45,863 nucleotides of DNA from Deltaproteobacteria bacterium (GCA_021372415.1 JAJFUM010000208.1:1-45863); one strand, 5' to 3'. Positions 25,766 to 34,247 are shown, numbered from the stretch's first letter. Program-made: numbers and translations. The notes: generated by a model from the letters alone, not told the origin.

Positions 25766-26935
25766 CTAGATTTCCGTCACCTGGATGTGGATGGTGATCT
25801 GACGTTTTTCCAGTTCCCGGAAGATTTCCTCCGGATCGAAGGCGAATTCGGGCATGACCACGCCGGTGCGCTTCACCCTTCCCTGGGCGATCAGCGCCGT
25901 CGCGATCCCCATCGGGATCCCCACGCACCGCGTATAGGCCCGCAGCTTCTCCCAGCCGGCCACGGAACCGTCCGAGGCGGGGTGCGTGTGGGTCAGCAGA
26001 TACCGGAGGGCCTTGCCGTCCTTCGTCCCGGTCACGTCGATGTGCAGGGCGTAACCGTAGAGCTCGGTCTCCCGTCCCACCGGGTACTGCATCAGGTAGG
26101 CCGAGACCGCGTCCATGATCCCGATCTGGACCCCGGCAATCCGGATCGGGTCGTTCCGGAGGATCCCCCAGTCGTAGAGGGCCCGGACCAGTTGCATGTT
26201 CTTCGGCGGCCAGGTGCCGCGGACCTCGATCAGGCGGGCGGTCTTTCCCTGCGCCTCCAGGTAGGCCGCGACTGTCATCGTCTCCGAGTGGGGGATGATG
26301 TACTCGGGATGGGTCCCGTACGGCTCGGGCAGCGCCACGTCCAGCGGGCGGGCAAAGGGGGGTACCTGGATGAACTGGCCGTTTTCGTAGACGACACGGC
26401 TCGGAAGTTTGGGATCGTACTCGTAGCTGGTGGTCTCCACGATGGACGCCGAGAACGCGATGGGCCGGAATGCCCCGTGACTGATCCGGACCGTGTCGAT
26501 TGTATCGAGGCGGTCAATGGCGTAACGGGCCATCATGTCTGTCGTCCCCGGGGTCATGCCGAACCCCGGGACATGGGTCCTGCCGTGGGCCTTGAAGAGG
26601 GCATCGAAAGGATACTCCTCGCCGAAACCGTTCAGGTTGATCCCGTGGCAGCCCGCCTCGGCGATGCAGGCCGTGGACAGGCCGTTGAGCGTGATCGTGG
26701 TCCCGTCCATGACGATGTCGTAGTCCCGCATGGTCGCAACCGCCGCGGCCCGGTCCTTGACGTCCACTTTCCTGAAATCGACCCGCAGGTCATTCAGCCA
26801 TTGCACCACCTCCTGCCCCGCCCGCTCGTCGGTGTCCCCGATGGTGATCCTCGCAAAATCGGAATACTGGACCAGATCCAGCGCCGACTCCCGGCAGATC
26901 CTCCCCGCGCCGCCCAGACACAACACCTTGGCCAT
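25766..26935 (-). CDS. Saccharopine dehydrogenase family protein
   Basis: Protein of 389 residues. The N-terminus MAKVLCLGGAGRICR is a Rossmann NAD(P) site and GTTITLNGLSTACIAEAGCH with GFGMTPGTTDMMARYA matches the saccharopine dehydrogenase-like family. Members reduce or oxidise carbon-nitrogen bonds, for example in lysine, carboxynorspermidine or opine metabolism; which substrate applies here cannot be read from the sequence. The ATG at 26935 follows AGGAGGGG, while 21 codons further upstream are improbable. It is transcribed away from the LysR gene at 27178, which may control it. Confidence 0.78.
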   Translation of the reverse strand: MAKVLCLGGAGRICRESALDLVQYSDFARITIGDTDERAGQEVVQWLNDLRVDFRKVDVKDRAAAVATMRDYDIVMDGTTITLNGLSTACIAEAGCHGINLNGFGEEYPFDALFKAHGRTHVPGFGMTPGTTDMMARYAIDRLDTIDTVRISHGAFRPIAFSASIVETTSYEYDPKLPSRVVYENGQFIQVPPFARPLDVALPEPYGTHPEYIIPHSETMTVAAYLEAQGKTARLIEVRGTWPPKNMQLVRALYDWGILRNDPIRIAGVQIGIMDAVSAYLMQYPVGRETELYGYALHIDVTGTKDGKALRYLLTHTHPASDGSVAGWEKLRAYTRCVGIPMGIATALIAQGRVKRTGVVMPEFAFDPEEIFRELEKRQITIHIQVTEI

Positions 26936-27064
26936 GATCCCCTCCTGATCGTCCTGGTCTTGGATCCCCCTCCGTGCCCCTCCCGAGCGTCCCCGCATCC
27001 TCCAAGGAGAGGGGGATCAGAATCGTTTTGCTTTCGATAAACCGATCGTGTATGGTTCGTCCAA

Positions 27065-27092
27065 TTGATTGTTCCAATGCCCCCCATAGGAT
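27065..27092 (+). promoter_or_regulatory. Candidate promoter of the lysR-cinA-like operon
   Basis: TTGATT (27065-27070), 16 bases, TAGGAT (27087-27092). It lies about 85 bases before the LysR start, in the region shared with the divergent saccharopine dehydrogenase-like gene. Confidence 0.45.
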
Positions 27093-27177
27093 GAGGCTAT
27101 GGAGGGAAGGGCGGCGCCCCGACGACGGGCTGTCCGGGACGCGCCGACGGATGGACGGATTCTCAACGCGCTGAAGC

Positions 27178-28137
27178 ATGCACCTCCACCAGCTCTGGGT
27201 CTTCTATCATGTGGCTAGGCACGGAAGCTTCTCCCGGGCGGCCAACGCCCTGTTCCTGAGCCAACCCTCGGTGAGCAACCAGGTGAAACGCCTTGAGGAG
27301 GTCTACGGGATCCGGCTTTTCGAGCGGGCCGGCAAAACCCGGTTGACCCGCGCCGGCGAGGTCCTGTTCACCTACGCGGAGCGGATCTTTACGCTTGCCC
27401 GCGAAGCCGAAAGCGCCATTGAGGCCCTCAAGAGGACCCGGGGCGGCAAGATCACGATCAGCGCCGGCAATACCCTGGGCGCCTACTACCTGCCGGACAT
27501 CATCGCCCGTTTCCGGCAGCGGCATCCCCGAACCGAAATCCGGATGACGGCCGGCTACACCCAGTCCGTCGTGGAGGACGTCCTCGCCTCCCGGAGCGAT
27601 CTGGGCCTGATCGGCCAGTCCGTCGACCACCCGAACCTCGTCCAGCTCCCCCTCTGGGAGGAGGAGTTGGTCCTCGTCGTCCCCCCCGGCCATCCCTTCG
27701 CCCGGAGGCGAAGCGTCCCCGTCAGCCGGCTGCAGGACGAATCCCTCATCCTGAGCGAAAGAGGCTCGGGGGTGCGCACGGTCACCGACGGGCTCTTCGC
27801 CAGGGCCGGGGTATCCCCGAGGATCGCGATGGAACTGGGCGAAAACGAGGCGGTCAAACGGGCGGTCGCCTCGGGACAGGGCATCACCGTCATCTCTGCG
27901 AAGGCCGTCAAGGAGGAACTGGAGGCCGGAACGCTCCGGGCCGTCCGCCTGTCGGGCAGCCGGCTCCGGAGGCGGTTCTTCCTCATCCACCACAGGGACA
28001 GGCCCCTCTCCCGCCTCATCCGGGCCTTCCTGGAGGAGGTCCTCCGCGACGAAACCCGGGAAGTCGGGCCGAGGCCCCTCCCGTCAACCCTTCAGCCCCC
28101 CATTCGGAAAGGCCGGAAAGGAAAGACGCGACCATGA
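27178..28137 (+). CDS. LysR-family transcriptional regulator (first)
   Basis: Protein of 319 residues. Winged helix-turn-helix at 1-60 (QLWVFYHVARHGSFSRAANALFLSQPSVSNQVKRLEE), then a coiled linker and the effector domain with SAGNTLGAYYLPDIIARF and GENEAVKRAVASGQGITVIS. It is of the CysL/CbbR-like subgroup. Being divergent from the saccharopine dehydrogenase-like gene, it probably acts on that promoter; it is also a candidate reader of sites A-D. A short basic C-terminal tail follows the domain. Its stop overlaps the next start as ATGA. Confidence 0.93.
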   Translation: MHLHQLWVFYHVARHGSFSRAANALFLSQPSVSNQVKRLEEVYGIRLFERAGKTRLTRAGEVLFTYAERIFTLAREAESAIEALKRTRGGKITISAGNTLGAYYLPDIIARFRQRHPRTEIRMTAGYTQSVVEDVLASRSDLGLIGQSVDHPNLVQLPLWEEELVLVVPPGHPFARRRSVPVSRLQDESLILSERGSGVRTVTDGLFARAGVSPRIAMELGENEAVKRAVASGQGITVISAKAVKEELEAGTLRAVRLSGSRLRRRFFLIHHRDRPLSRLIRAFLEEVLRDETREVGPRPLPSTLQPPIRKGRKGKTRP

Positions 28138-28886
28138 CCCCAAACACCCCGCCCGGCTTCGGCCTGATCACCATCGGTTCCGAGATTCTCGACGGCAGGG
28201 TCCGGGACAGCCACTTCGAAAACACCCGCCGCCTCCTCCAGGAACACCGACATCCCCTGGTCTATGCCCTGATCCTGAAGGACGACCCGGCCCTGATCCT
28301 GGAGAAGCTCCGCTGGGCCATGGGGCGGCCGGAGCCCTTCTTCTGCTGCGGAGGGATCGGCTCCACGCCGGACGATTACACCCGCCAGTGCGCAGCCGAA
28401 GCGGCCGGGGTTGCGCTCGAGCACCACAAGGAGGGGCTCCGGATTCTGAAGGCCCGTTTCGGGGCGGAGGCCACCCCTGCCCGGCTCCGGATGGTCGAGT
28501 TCCCCAAGGGGGCCCGGCTGATCCCCAACCCCGTCAACCAGATTCCCGGCTTCACGATCGCCAACGGCCATTTCCTACCGGGTTTTCCCAGCATGGCCCT
28601 CCCCATGGCAGCCTGGGTCCTGGAAAACGGCTACGCCCGGGGAGAGGAGCGGATCACCCGGACGCTGGTCCTGCCCGGCGCCCGCGAGGCGGACCTGGTC
28701 GGCCTCATGGAGTCCTTCACTGCTGCCCACCCGGAGTTGACCTTTTCCAGTCTGCCCCATTTCGTGACCGGCGGGACGGAGGTCGACCTGGGCCTCTCCG
28801 GGCGGCCGCAGGAGGTCGAAACGGGGCTTGACGATCTGACCGCCAGGCTGGATGGTCTGGGCCAGGTCTGGAGACCCAAGGACTGA
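28134..28886 (+). CDS. CinA/MoCF-type molybdopterin-binding domain protein
   Basis: Protein of 250 residues carrying the MoaB/Mog-like domain found at the N-terminus of CinA (competence/damage-inducible protein A) and in FAD synthases. Signature segments are GLITIGSEILDGRVRDSHF at the start, FFCCGGIGSTPDDYTRQ in the active-site loop and the NPVNQIPGF region. The nicotinamide amidase half of CinA is missing. It is translationally coupled to the first lysR gene (ATGA), an unusual pair. Role unknown; nucleotide-pyrophosphate hydrolysis is a possible activity of this domain. Confidence 0.8.
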   Translation: MTPNTPPGFGLITIGSEILDGRVRDSHFENTRRLLQEHRHPLVYALILKDDPALILEKLRWAMGRPEPFFCCGGIGSTPDDYTRQCAAEAAGVALEHHKEGLRILKARFGAEATPARLRMVEFPKGARLIPNPVNQIPGFTIANGHFLPGFPSMALPMAAWVLENGYARGEERITRTLVLPGAREADLVGLMESFTAAHPELTFSSLPHFVTGGTEVDLGLSGRPQEVETGLDDLTARLDGLGQVWRPKD

Positions 28887-29066
28887 AAGCCCCTCGGGGG
28901 AGGAAATTTTTGCCGTCCCCTCCCCCAGGCAGGCAAAATATTCCTGACGGTCCGTCAAGAATTCCCCCCTGTCGGGATGCCCCCGCCCGCCGGTCCATGA
29001 CCCTACCCAGGGATCTCGCAGCCCGGCCGGGGATCCCGGCGATCACCCTCGCCGTCGGCCCATCTG

Positions 29067-29094
29067 GCATATCTCGTGCATGTCAATCCGATAA
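29067..29094 (+). promoter_or_regulatory. Candidate sigma28 (flagellar) promoter of motAB
   Basis: TCCGATAA (29087-29094) differs at one base from the flagellar -10 consensus GCCGATAA, 26 bases before the motA ATG. The -35 part at the proper distance (GCATA near 29067-29071) is a poor match to TAAA. The preceding 180 bases after the cinA-like gene hold no gene I can support. Confidence 0.4.
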
Positions 29095-29119
29095 AAACCA
29101 ACCGAAAGAGGAGACACTC

Positions 29120-29944
29120 ATGATTGGACAGGCCCTTTGCGCGCTATTGATCCTGGCAGCCATCTTCCTGGTGGAATTCACCCTGAAGGTGACGGAGATG
29201 GGATGGGCCTCCAATCTCAACGCCCTGATGATCGTCCTGGGAGGGACCTTCTTCGCCACGCTCATCGCCTATCCCAGGGAAAAGCTGGTCCTGACGGCCC
29301 GCCTGCTCAAGGGGGCCTTTTCCGGCCGGGAGGAAGAACGCGGCGAGTCGATCCAGACCCTCGTGAACCTGGCCCGGATTTACCGCAACGGGGACATCCG
29401 CAATCTGGAAAAGCAGATTCCCCGCCTGCCCCAGGGCCTGCTCAAGGTCGGGGTGGAACTGATTGCCTACCGTTACTCCCGGGACGAGATCGAACAGATG
29501 TTGCGCCGGGAGGCACTTGCCACACTCAACCAGTACGCTACCGCCCACAAGATCCTTCACAACATGGCCCGGCTGGCCCCTGCCCTGGGGCTGGCCGGGA
29601 CCATCGTCAGCCTGATCCGGATCTTCGGGCACATCCAGGACCCTCAGAACCTCATCGGCTACATGGCCGTTGCGCTCCTGTGCACCTTCTACGGCGTGAT
29701 CCTGGCCAATCTCTGCTTCATGCCCCTTTCGAACAAACTCAGAGAGACCATGGACCAGGATGAACTACGGATGGACATGATCCAGGAGGGCATCCTGGAT
29801 CTTTACGACCACCAGCATCCAAAGGCCATCCAGTACAAGCTGGAGACCATGACCCGGGCTATCGAAAGCGAAAACCGGGATCCCGCTCGCCCCAAACTGG
29901 TCCTCATGTCGGCCTATGAGAAGGCCAGGGGTGCCAACGGATGA
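29120..29944 (+). CDS. motA: Flagellar motor stator protein MotA
   Basis: Protein of 274 residues with four membrane helices: two at the N-terminus (ALCALLILAAIFLVEFTLKV and NALMIVLGGTFFATLIAY) and two after the large cytoplasmic loop (LAPALGLAGTIVSLIRIF and AVALLCTFYGVILANLCF). The conserved prolines of the LAPALGLAGT turn are present. The cytoplasmic domain carries the charged residues that touch FliG. It forms the ion channel with MotB. The ATG at 29120 follows GAGGAG by six bases. Coupled to motB by ATGA. Confidence 0.93.
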   Translation: MIGQALCALLILAAIFLVEFTLKVTEMGWASNLNALMIVLGGTFFATLIAYPREKLVLTARLLKGAFSGREEERGESIQTLVNLARIYRNGDIRNLEKQIPRLPQGLLKVGVELIAYRYSRDEIEQMLRREALATLNQYATAHKILHNMARLAPALGLAGTIVSLIRIFGHIQDPQNLIGYMAVALLCTFYGVILANLCFMPLSNKLRETMDQDELRMDMIQEGILDLYDHQHPKAIQYKLETMTRAIESENRDPARPKLVLMSAYEKARGANG

Positions 29945-30711
29945 GCGGCACGGCACGGCCTCTTCCCGAAAGAAAACGGCGGACCTCCCCGGACAGCAGG
30001 AAAAGTCTGCCGGTGCGCCTCCAGAGAAGGGCCGTCGCCTCGGAGACGGGAAACGAGATCTGGCTCCTGACCCTGAGCGACCTGCTTGTCCTGCTTCTGA
30101 TCTTCTTCGTCCTCTTCTTCGGAGCTTCCCTACACCGGCAGGACCGGGCCGTCCCGACCCCACCCCCTGCGTCGCCGGTTGAGGAATCGGCGGTTGCCCC
30201 GCTGGTCCTGCCGCGGGCGGCCCATCCGGAACCTTCGCCCGTTCAAGCCGCCTCGTCCCTCGAATCGGATCTGGTGGGCCTTCTGGGGGAACACCCGGCC
30301 GAGCAAGGCGTGACGGTGGAGAGGCGCTCCCAGTACCTGATCGTGACCTTTCCCGAACAGGTCCTCTTCGATTCGGGCCTGTCCCGGCTCAAGCCTTCCG
30401 TCGGTCCCCTTCTGGAGAAAGTCTCGCGCTTCATCCTGGACCATCCCGGGATATCGACGGAGATCCACGGTCACACCGACGACCGGCCCATCCACAACCA
30501 GCGTTACCCCTCCAACTGGGAACTCTCGGCTGACCGCGCCGCCCAGGTCGCCAAGGCCCTCGTCGAGCGGGGCACCCCTCCGGAGCGGCTCTCCATCAAG
30601 GGTTTCGGGAAATACCAGCCCCTCCAGGCCAACGACAGCGACCTCAACCGGCTGAAGAACCGGCGGGTGGAGATCCAGTTCTCGGTACCCCCCTCGACGC
30701 CGGTCCCCTGA
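29941..30711 (+). CDS. motB: Flagellar motor stator protein MotB
   Basis: Protein of 256 residues. A basic N-terminus leads into one membrane helix, WLLTLSDLLVLLLIFFVLFF, with the ion-carrying Asp47. A Pro-rich periplasmic plug/linker (about 70-105) is followed by an OmpA-like peptidoglycan-binding domain (STEIHGHTDDRPIHN, SADRAAQVAKALVERG, NRLKNRRVEI). It overlaps motA by four bases and ends six bases before the convergent aminotransferase gene. No other flagellar gene is nearby. Confidence 0.93.
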   Translation: MSGTARPLPERKRRTSPDSRKSLPVRLQRRAVASETGNEIWLLTLSDLLVLLLIFFVLFFGASLHRQDRAVPTPPPASPVEESAVAPLVLPRAAHPEPSPVQAASSLESDLVGLLGEHPAEQGVTVERRSQYLIVTFPEQVLFDSGLSRLKPSVGPLLEKVSRFILDHPGISTEIHGHTDDRPIHNQRYPSNWELSADRAAQVAKALVERGTPPERLSIKGFGKYQPLQANDSDLNRLKNRRVEIQFSVPPSTPVP

Positions 30712-30717
30712 CAGGCG

Positions 30718-32100
30718 CTAATAGGTCGAACCGGCCTCCACCTCCCCGATCGCCTCCTCGAGGATCGCCAGGGCCCAGTCCATCTCCTCGCGGGTGATGA
30801 CCAGGGCCGGTCGGAGCGTGATCATGTTCCCGTCGATCGTCTTGAAGGCGAGGCCCCTCTCCATACACTTGAACATCACCGCTTCCGCCTCTCGGACGGC
30901 CCGCTCCTTGGTCTTCCGGTCCCGGACGAGGTCGATCCCGATGTGGAGGCCAATCCCCGTGACGCAGCCGATGAGCGGATGCCGTTCGGCCATCTCCCGG
31001 AGCCGTTCCTGAGTGTACGCCCCCAGCTGCGCCGCGTGACCGCAAAGGTCGTTTCTCTCGATCACGTCGATCTCGGCCAAGGCCGCCGCGGCCGAAAGGG
31101 CGTTCTTTTCGTGAGTGTAGTGGCCGACCGAGCGGTCCGGGCAGCAGTTGTACCGCTCAAGCGTCACGATCCCCGCCAGGGGGACGATCCCTCCGCCGAG
31201 CGATTTGCCGAGGACCAGGATGTCGGGCGTGACGAAATGCTCGCAGGCGAACATCTTTCCGGTCCGGCCGAAGCCCTCGATGATCTCGTCGAAGATGAGG
31301 AGCGCCCCGTATTTCTCGCAGAGCTCCTTGACCCCTTCCCAGTACCGCCGGCTCGGCACGACGGGATTGGCCGAGACGGGCTCGCCGATCAGGGCCGCCA
31401 TCTCGGGCTCCCGCTTCAGGACCCCCTCGATCTGCCGGAGGCACTCGGCGTCAACGTCGTCGGGATCGGTGAACCGCCAGGGGTTGCGGTAGTAGTTCGG
31501 GAATTCGACATGGAAGGCACCCGGCATCAGGGGACCCAAGCCGCCGTGGAAGTGTTCCTCTCCCCCCACCGCCGATGCCCCGAACCCGGCCCCGTGGAAG
31601 GAATCCCAGAAAGAGATCGTCTTGAAGCGGCCGGTCACGAGCCTGGCGAGTTTAAGGGCCATTTCAATGGCATCGGTCCCTCCCGGGCAGAACAGGGAGC
31701 GGCAGAGGCCCCCCGGAGCGATCTCTGCGAGCTTTTTCGCAAGCCGCACCGCCGGGATATTGGTGTAGCGCCGCGGGCAGAAGGTGAGCCCTTCGTCGAT
31801 CTGCCGCCTCACGGCCTGGAGGATCTCCGGGTGGTTGAAACCGGCGTTGTGGACGCCGTTGCCGTGCATGTCGAGGTAACGCTTCCCCTGGAGGTCCTCG
31901 ATCCAGGGCCCCTCGGCCCTGGCGATCACGTTGAGAACCGGAGTGGAGAGACTCTGGTGAAGGAAGACCCGCCGGTCCTCCTCGAACCAGGTCCTGGCCT
32001 CTCCGGAGAGGTTCCTCTCCCAGTACCTCCCCCGGGCCGCCGTGGTGTTGATGTCTCCCTGCTCCGCTTCCGGCCGTCTGTCCTCCCCTCTCCCCGCCAT
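30718..32100 (-). CDS. Class III aminotransferase-fold PLP enzyme (paralog 1)
   Basis: Protein of 460 residues. The PLP lysine is Lys299 (VLGKSLGGGIVPLAG), LIFDEIIEGFGRTGKM supplies the ring-nitrogen Asp, and DSFHGAGFGASAVGG is the cofactor loop. The start QGDINTTAARGRYWERNL and HNAGFNHPEIL resemble the divergent neighbour, which looks like the phosphonate ammonia-lyase PbfA; here the variable DEI loop reads IEGF rather than PHAL, so the reaction may differ. The ATG at 32100 (MAGRGEDRRP) has GGGGG seven bases upstream. I cannot name the substrate. Confidence 0.8.
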   Translation of the reverse strand: MAGRGEDRRPEAEQGDINTTAARGRYWERNLSGEARTWFEEDRRVFLHQSLSTPVLNVIARAEGPWIEDLQGKRYLDMHGNGVHNAGFNHPEILQAVRRQIDEGLTFCPRRYTNIPAVRLAKKLAEIAPGGLCRSLFCPGGTDAIEMALKLARLVTGRFKTISFWDSFHGAGFGASAVGGEEHFHGGLGPLMPGAFHVEFPNYYRNPWRFTDPDDVDAECLRQIEGVLKREPEMAALIGEPVSANPVVPSRRYWEGVKELCEKYGALLIFDEIIEGFGRTGKMFACEHFVTPDILVLGKSLGGGIVPLAGIVTLERYNCCPDRSVGHYTHEKNALSAAAALAEIDVIERNDLCGHAAQLGAYTQERLREMAERHPLIGCVTGIGLHIGIDLVRDRKTKERAVREAEAVMFKCMERGLAFKTIDGNMITLRPALVITREEMDWALAILEEAIGEVEAGSTY

Positions 32101-32264
32101 TGTCATGCCCCCTTTCAAATCGGATGGAACGTCCTTCCCTGCCATCCGGACCCGCCCCGGCCTCCGGGGGAGTCCGTCCATCCGTGAACTTGGGCCCATT
32201 ATGGGTGGATCGCCCCAGGCAGGGCAAGGGAAAAAAAGTGATCCAACCCATGACAAAAGAGGCA

Positions 32265-32293
32265 TTGACTTGCCCCCGGGGGGATGCTACCCA
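32265..32293 (+). promoter_or_regulatory. Candidate promoter of the PbfA-like gene
   Basis: TTGACT (32265-32270), 17 bases and TACCCA (32288-32293). The weak -10 lies inside the first copy of the tandem 13-bp repeat, so a protein bound there would control initiation. Confidence 0.4.
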
Positions 32294-32312
32294 AGGTCAC
32301 TACCCAAGGTCA
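32287..32312. repeat. Two tandem copies of a 13-bp repeat in the divergent promoter
   Basis: CTACCCAAGGTCA occurs at 32287-32299 and again directly at 32300-32312 without a mismatch. A third, degenerate copy (TTACCCAGGG) lies near 32326. Such tandem sites 32-58 bases before a start codon usually mark an operator. Confidence 0.7.
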
Positions 32313-32344
32313 AAAGAACCATTCATTACCCAGGGAGGGCCACT

Positions 32345-33703
32345 ATGGAAAAACTCCACCGATCGGAAGGCGACATCAACATCTCCCCTCGACGACGTCA
32401 ATGGCAGGAAGAAAACCTGGATGAACGGACCCGGGCGCTCCTGGCCGAGGACGAGCGGGTCTTCCTCAGGCAATCCCTCTCCACCCCCTGCCTCAACGCC
32501 CTGAGGGCCTGCGAGGGAATCTGGATCGAGGACCTCCAGGGGAGACGCTACATGGACTTCCACGGGAACAACGTCCACCAGGTCGGGTTCGCCAACCCCG
32601 CCGTCATCGCGGCGATCAAGGATCAACTGGACCGGCTCTCCTTCTGCACGAGGCGCTACACCAATGAAGTCGCCGTGGATCTGGCCAGGAAGCTGGCCGA
32701 GATCGCCCCCGGGGATCTGGGCAAGGTCCTCCTGTGTCCCGGCGGGGCCGAGGCGATCGGCATGGCCCTCAAGCTCGCCCGGATCGCCACGGGGCGTCAC
32801 AAGACGATCTCCATGTGGGATTCCTTCCACGGGGCGTCGCTGGATGCGATCTCGATCGGCGGCGAGGCGATCTTCCGCCAGGACATGGGGCCGCTGCTGC
32901 CCGGCACCGAGCACGTCCCTCCGCCGGACGAGTACCACTGCATCTACCAGTGCCGCAGCCGGGGCGGCTGTGACATGATGTGCGCCCGCTACGTGGAGTA
33001 TGTCCTGGAGAAGGAGGGGGACATCGCCGCCGTGGTCGCCGAGCCGATCCGGAGCACCCCCTACATCCCGAAGCCCGAATATTGGCGGATCATCCGCAAG
33101 GCCTGCGATCGCCACGGGGCATTGCTCATATTCGACGAGATCCCCCACGCCCTCGGGCGAACCGGCCGGATGTTCACCTGCGAGAATTTCGACGTCGTCC
33201 CGGACATGCTGGTGATCGGCAAGGGTCTGGGCGGGGGCGTCTTCCCCCTGGCGGCCCTCATCGCCCGCGAGGGCCTGGACGTGGCCGCGAACCGGGCCCT
33301 GGGCCACTACACCCACGAGAAGAGCCCTGTCGCTTGCGCCGCCGGCCTGGCAACGATCCGCTACGTTGAGGAGAACGGTCTGGCCGAAAAGGCCCGAACG
33401 CTGGGTCTGTACGCCCTCGACCGTATGGCCGCCATGATGGGACGCCACCCCCTGATTGGCGACGTCCGGGGACTGGGTCTCTTTCTCGGCATCGAGTTGG
33501 TGAAGGACCGGAAAACCGGCGAGCGGGCCACCGACGAGGCGGAAGCGGTGATGTACGCCGCCCTCAGCCGGGGGCTCAGCTTCAAGCTCACGATGGGGAA
33601 CATCCTCACGCTGACGCCGGCCCTGACCATCACCCGCGAGGAACTGGACCGGGCCCTGGACATTATCGAGGCGTGCATCACCGAGGTTGAGAAGGCAGCC
33701 TGA
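32345..33703 (+). CDS. Class III PLP enzyme, PbfA-like (hydroxy-aminoethylphosphonate ammonia-lyase candidate)
   Basis: Protein of 452 residues. Lys293 (VIGKGLGGGVFPLAA) binds PLP and LIFDEIPHALGRTGRMF contains the cofactor Asp. The start EGDINISPRRRQW and the DEIPxALGRTG form resemble PbfA, the ammonia-lyase that turns (R)-1-hydroxy-2-aminoethylphosphonate into phosphonoacetaldehyde and ammonia, feeding the same pathway as PhnW. That name is my inference from memory of the family. A four-Cys segment (about 198-215, C-x3-C-x5-C-x3-C) is common in this group. GGGAGGG precedes the ATG at 32345. Confidence 0.72.
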   Translation: MEKLHRSEGDINISPRRRQWQEENLDERTRALLAEDERVFLRQSLSTPCLNALRACEGIWIEDLQGRRYMDFHGNNVHQVGFANPAVIAAIKDQLDRLSFCTRRYTNEVAVDLARKLAEIAPGDLGKVLLCPGGAEAIGMALKLARIATGRHKTISMWDSFHGASLDAISIGGEAIFRQDMGPLLPGTEHVPPPDEYHCIYQCRSRGGCDMMCARYVEYVLEKEGDIAAVVAEPIRSTPYIPKPEYWRIIRKACDRHGALLIFDEIPHALGRTGRMFTCENFDVVPDMLVIGKGLGGGVFPLAALIAREGLDVAANRALGHYTHEKSPVACAAGLATIRYVEENGLAEKARTLGLYALDRMAAMMGRHPLIGDVRGLGLFLGIELVKDRKTGERATDEAEAVMYAALSRGLSFKLTMGNILTLTPALTITREELDRALDIIEACITEVEKAA

Positions 33704-33788
33704 ATCCCCGGGCGCCTCATCCCCCCCTCAATGGTCCGCTGATAAGGGGGCAGGGCCGTGAGGGACAACCCTCAAATAAGGCCACAAA

Positions 33789-33822
33789 AAACGGGCACAC
33801 CTTTTCCGGCATGTGCCCGTTT
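33789..33822 (-). terminator. Strong terminator of the biotin carrier gene
   Basis: Perfect 11-bp stem AAACGGGCACA / TGTGCCCGTTT with a 12-base loop. On the minus strand it runs into TTTTTT, so it ends the biotin carrier transcript; the plus strand has only TTTCG and may stop the PbfA-like transcript less well. Confidence 0.8.
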
Positions 33823-33855
33823 CGTCCCTCGGAAAGTTTCCCGCTACGGCAAGCT

Positions 33856-34071
33856 TTAACCGATGATCATCAGGACCTGTTCCGTCTCCACGTTGTCGTT
33901 GGCCTTGACCTTGATCTCCTTCACGGCGCCGCCAGCCGGTGCGTAGATCGGATTTTCCATCTTCATGGCTTCCAGCATGAGGACTTCGTCGTCTTCCTTC
34001 ACCTGATCGCCCACCTTCACCAGAACCTCCAGGATCTTGCCCGGCATCGGGGCCTTCACCTCAACACTCAT
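33856..34071 (-). CDS. Biotin/lipoyl attachment domain protein (biotin carboxyl carrier type)
   Basis: Protein of 71 residues, one biotinyl domain and nothing else. MSVEVKAPMPGKILEVLVKVGD and LEAMKMENPIYAP are the domain's two halves; Lys37 of EAMKM is the biotinylated residue. Such small carriers serve acyl-CoA carboxylases, oxaloacetate or methylmalonyl-CoA decarboxylases. No carboxylase or carboxyltransferase gene is in the window, so its enzyme is unknown. The ATG at 34071 follows GGAGGTAAGG. It has its own promoter and terminator, so it is a single-gene unit. Confidence 0.9.
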   Translation of the reverse strand: MSVEVKAPMPGKILEVLVKVGDQVKEDDEVLMLEAMKMENPIYAPAGGAVKEIKVKANDNVETEQVLMIIG

Positions 34072-34218
34072 TATCCTTACCTCCGCAATATGATATAATC
34101 GCCTTGATATCCCGCAGCCCCAGCACGGCTGCAACCCAGCTTCCCGATTCATGTCCTCGCCGTGGCGTCAACGCTCCGACAGGTGTCGATTTCATCTGAA
34201 TCCGGCATGCTAGCGGTC

Positions 34219-34247
34219 TCTTTATCCTTACTCGGCACGCAAGTCAA
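34219..34247 (-). promoter_or_regulatory. Candidate promoter of the biotin carrier gene
   Basis: On the minus strand TTGACT (plus 34242-34247), 17 bases and TAAAGA (plus 34219-34224). It gives a leader of about 140 bases before the start codon. Confidence 0.45.

Noticed and set aside
25400..27040. A 546-codon open frame on the plus strand
   Set aside because: Antisense shadow of the saccharopine dehydrogenase-like gene, with low-complexity Arg/Asp/His-rich translation.
32287..32312. Tandem repeat as a possible CRISPR or satellite
   Set aside because: Only two full copies of 13 bp without spacers, placed in a promoter; an operator explains it better.
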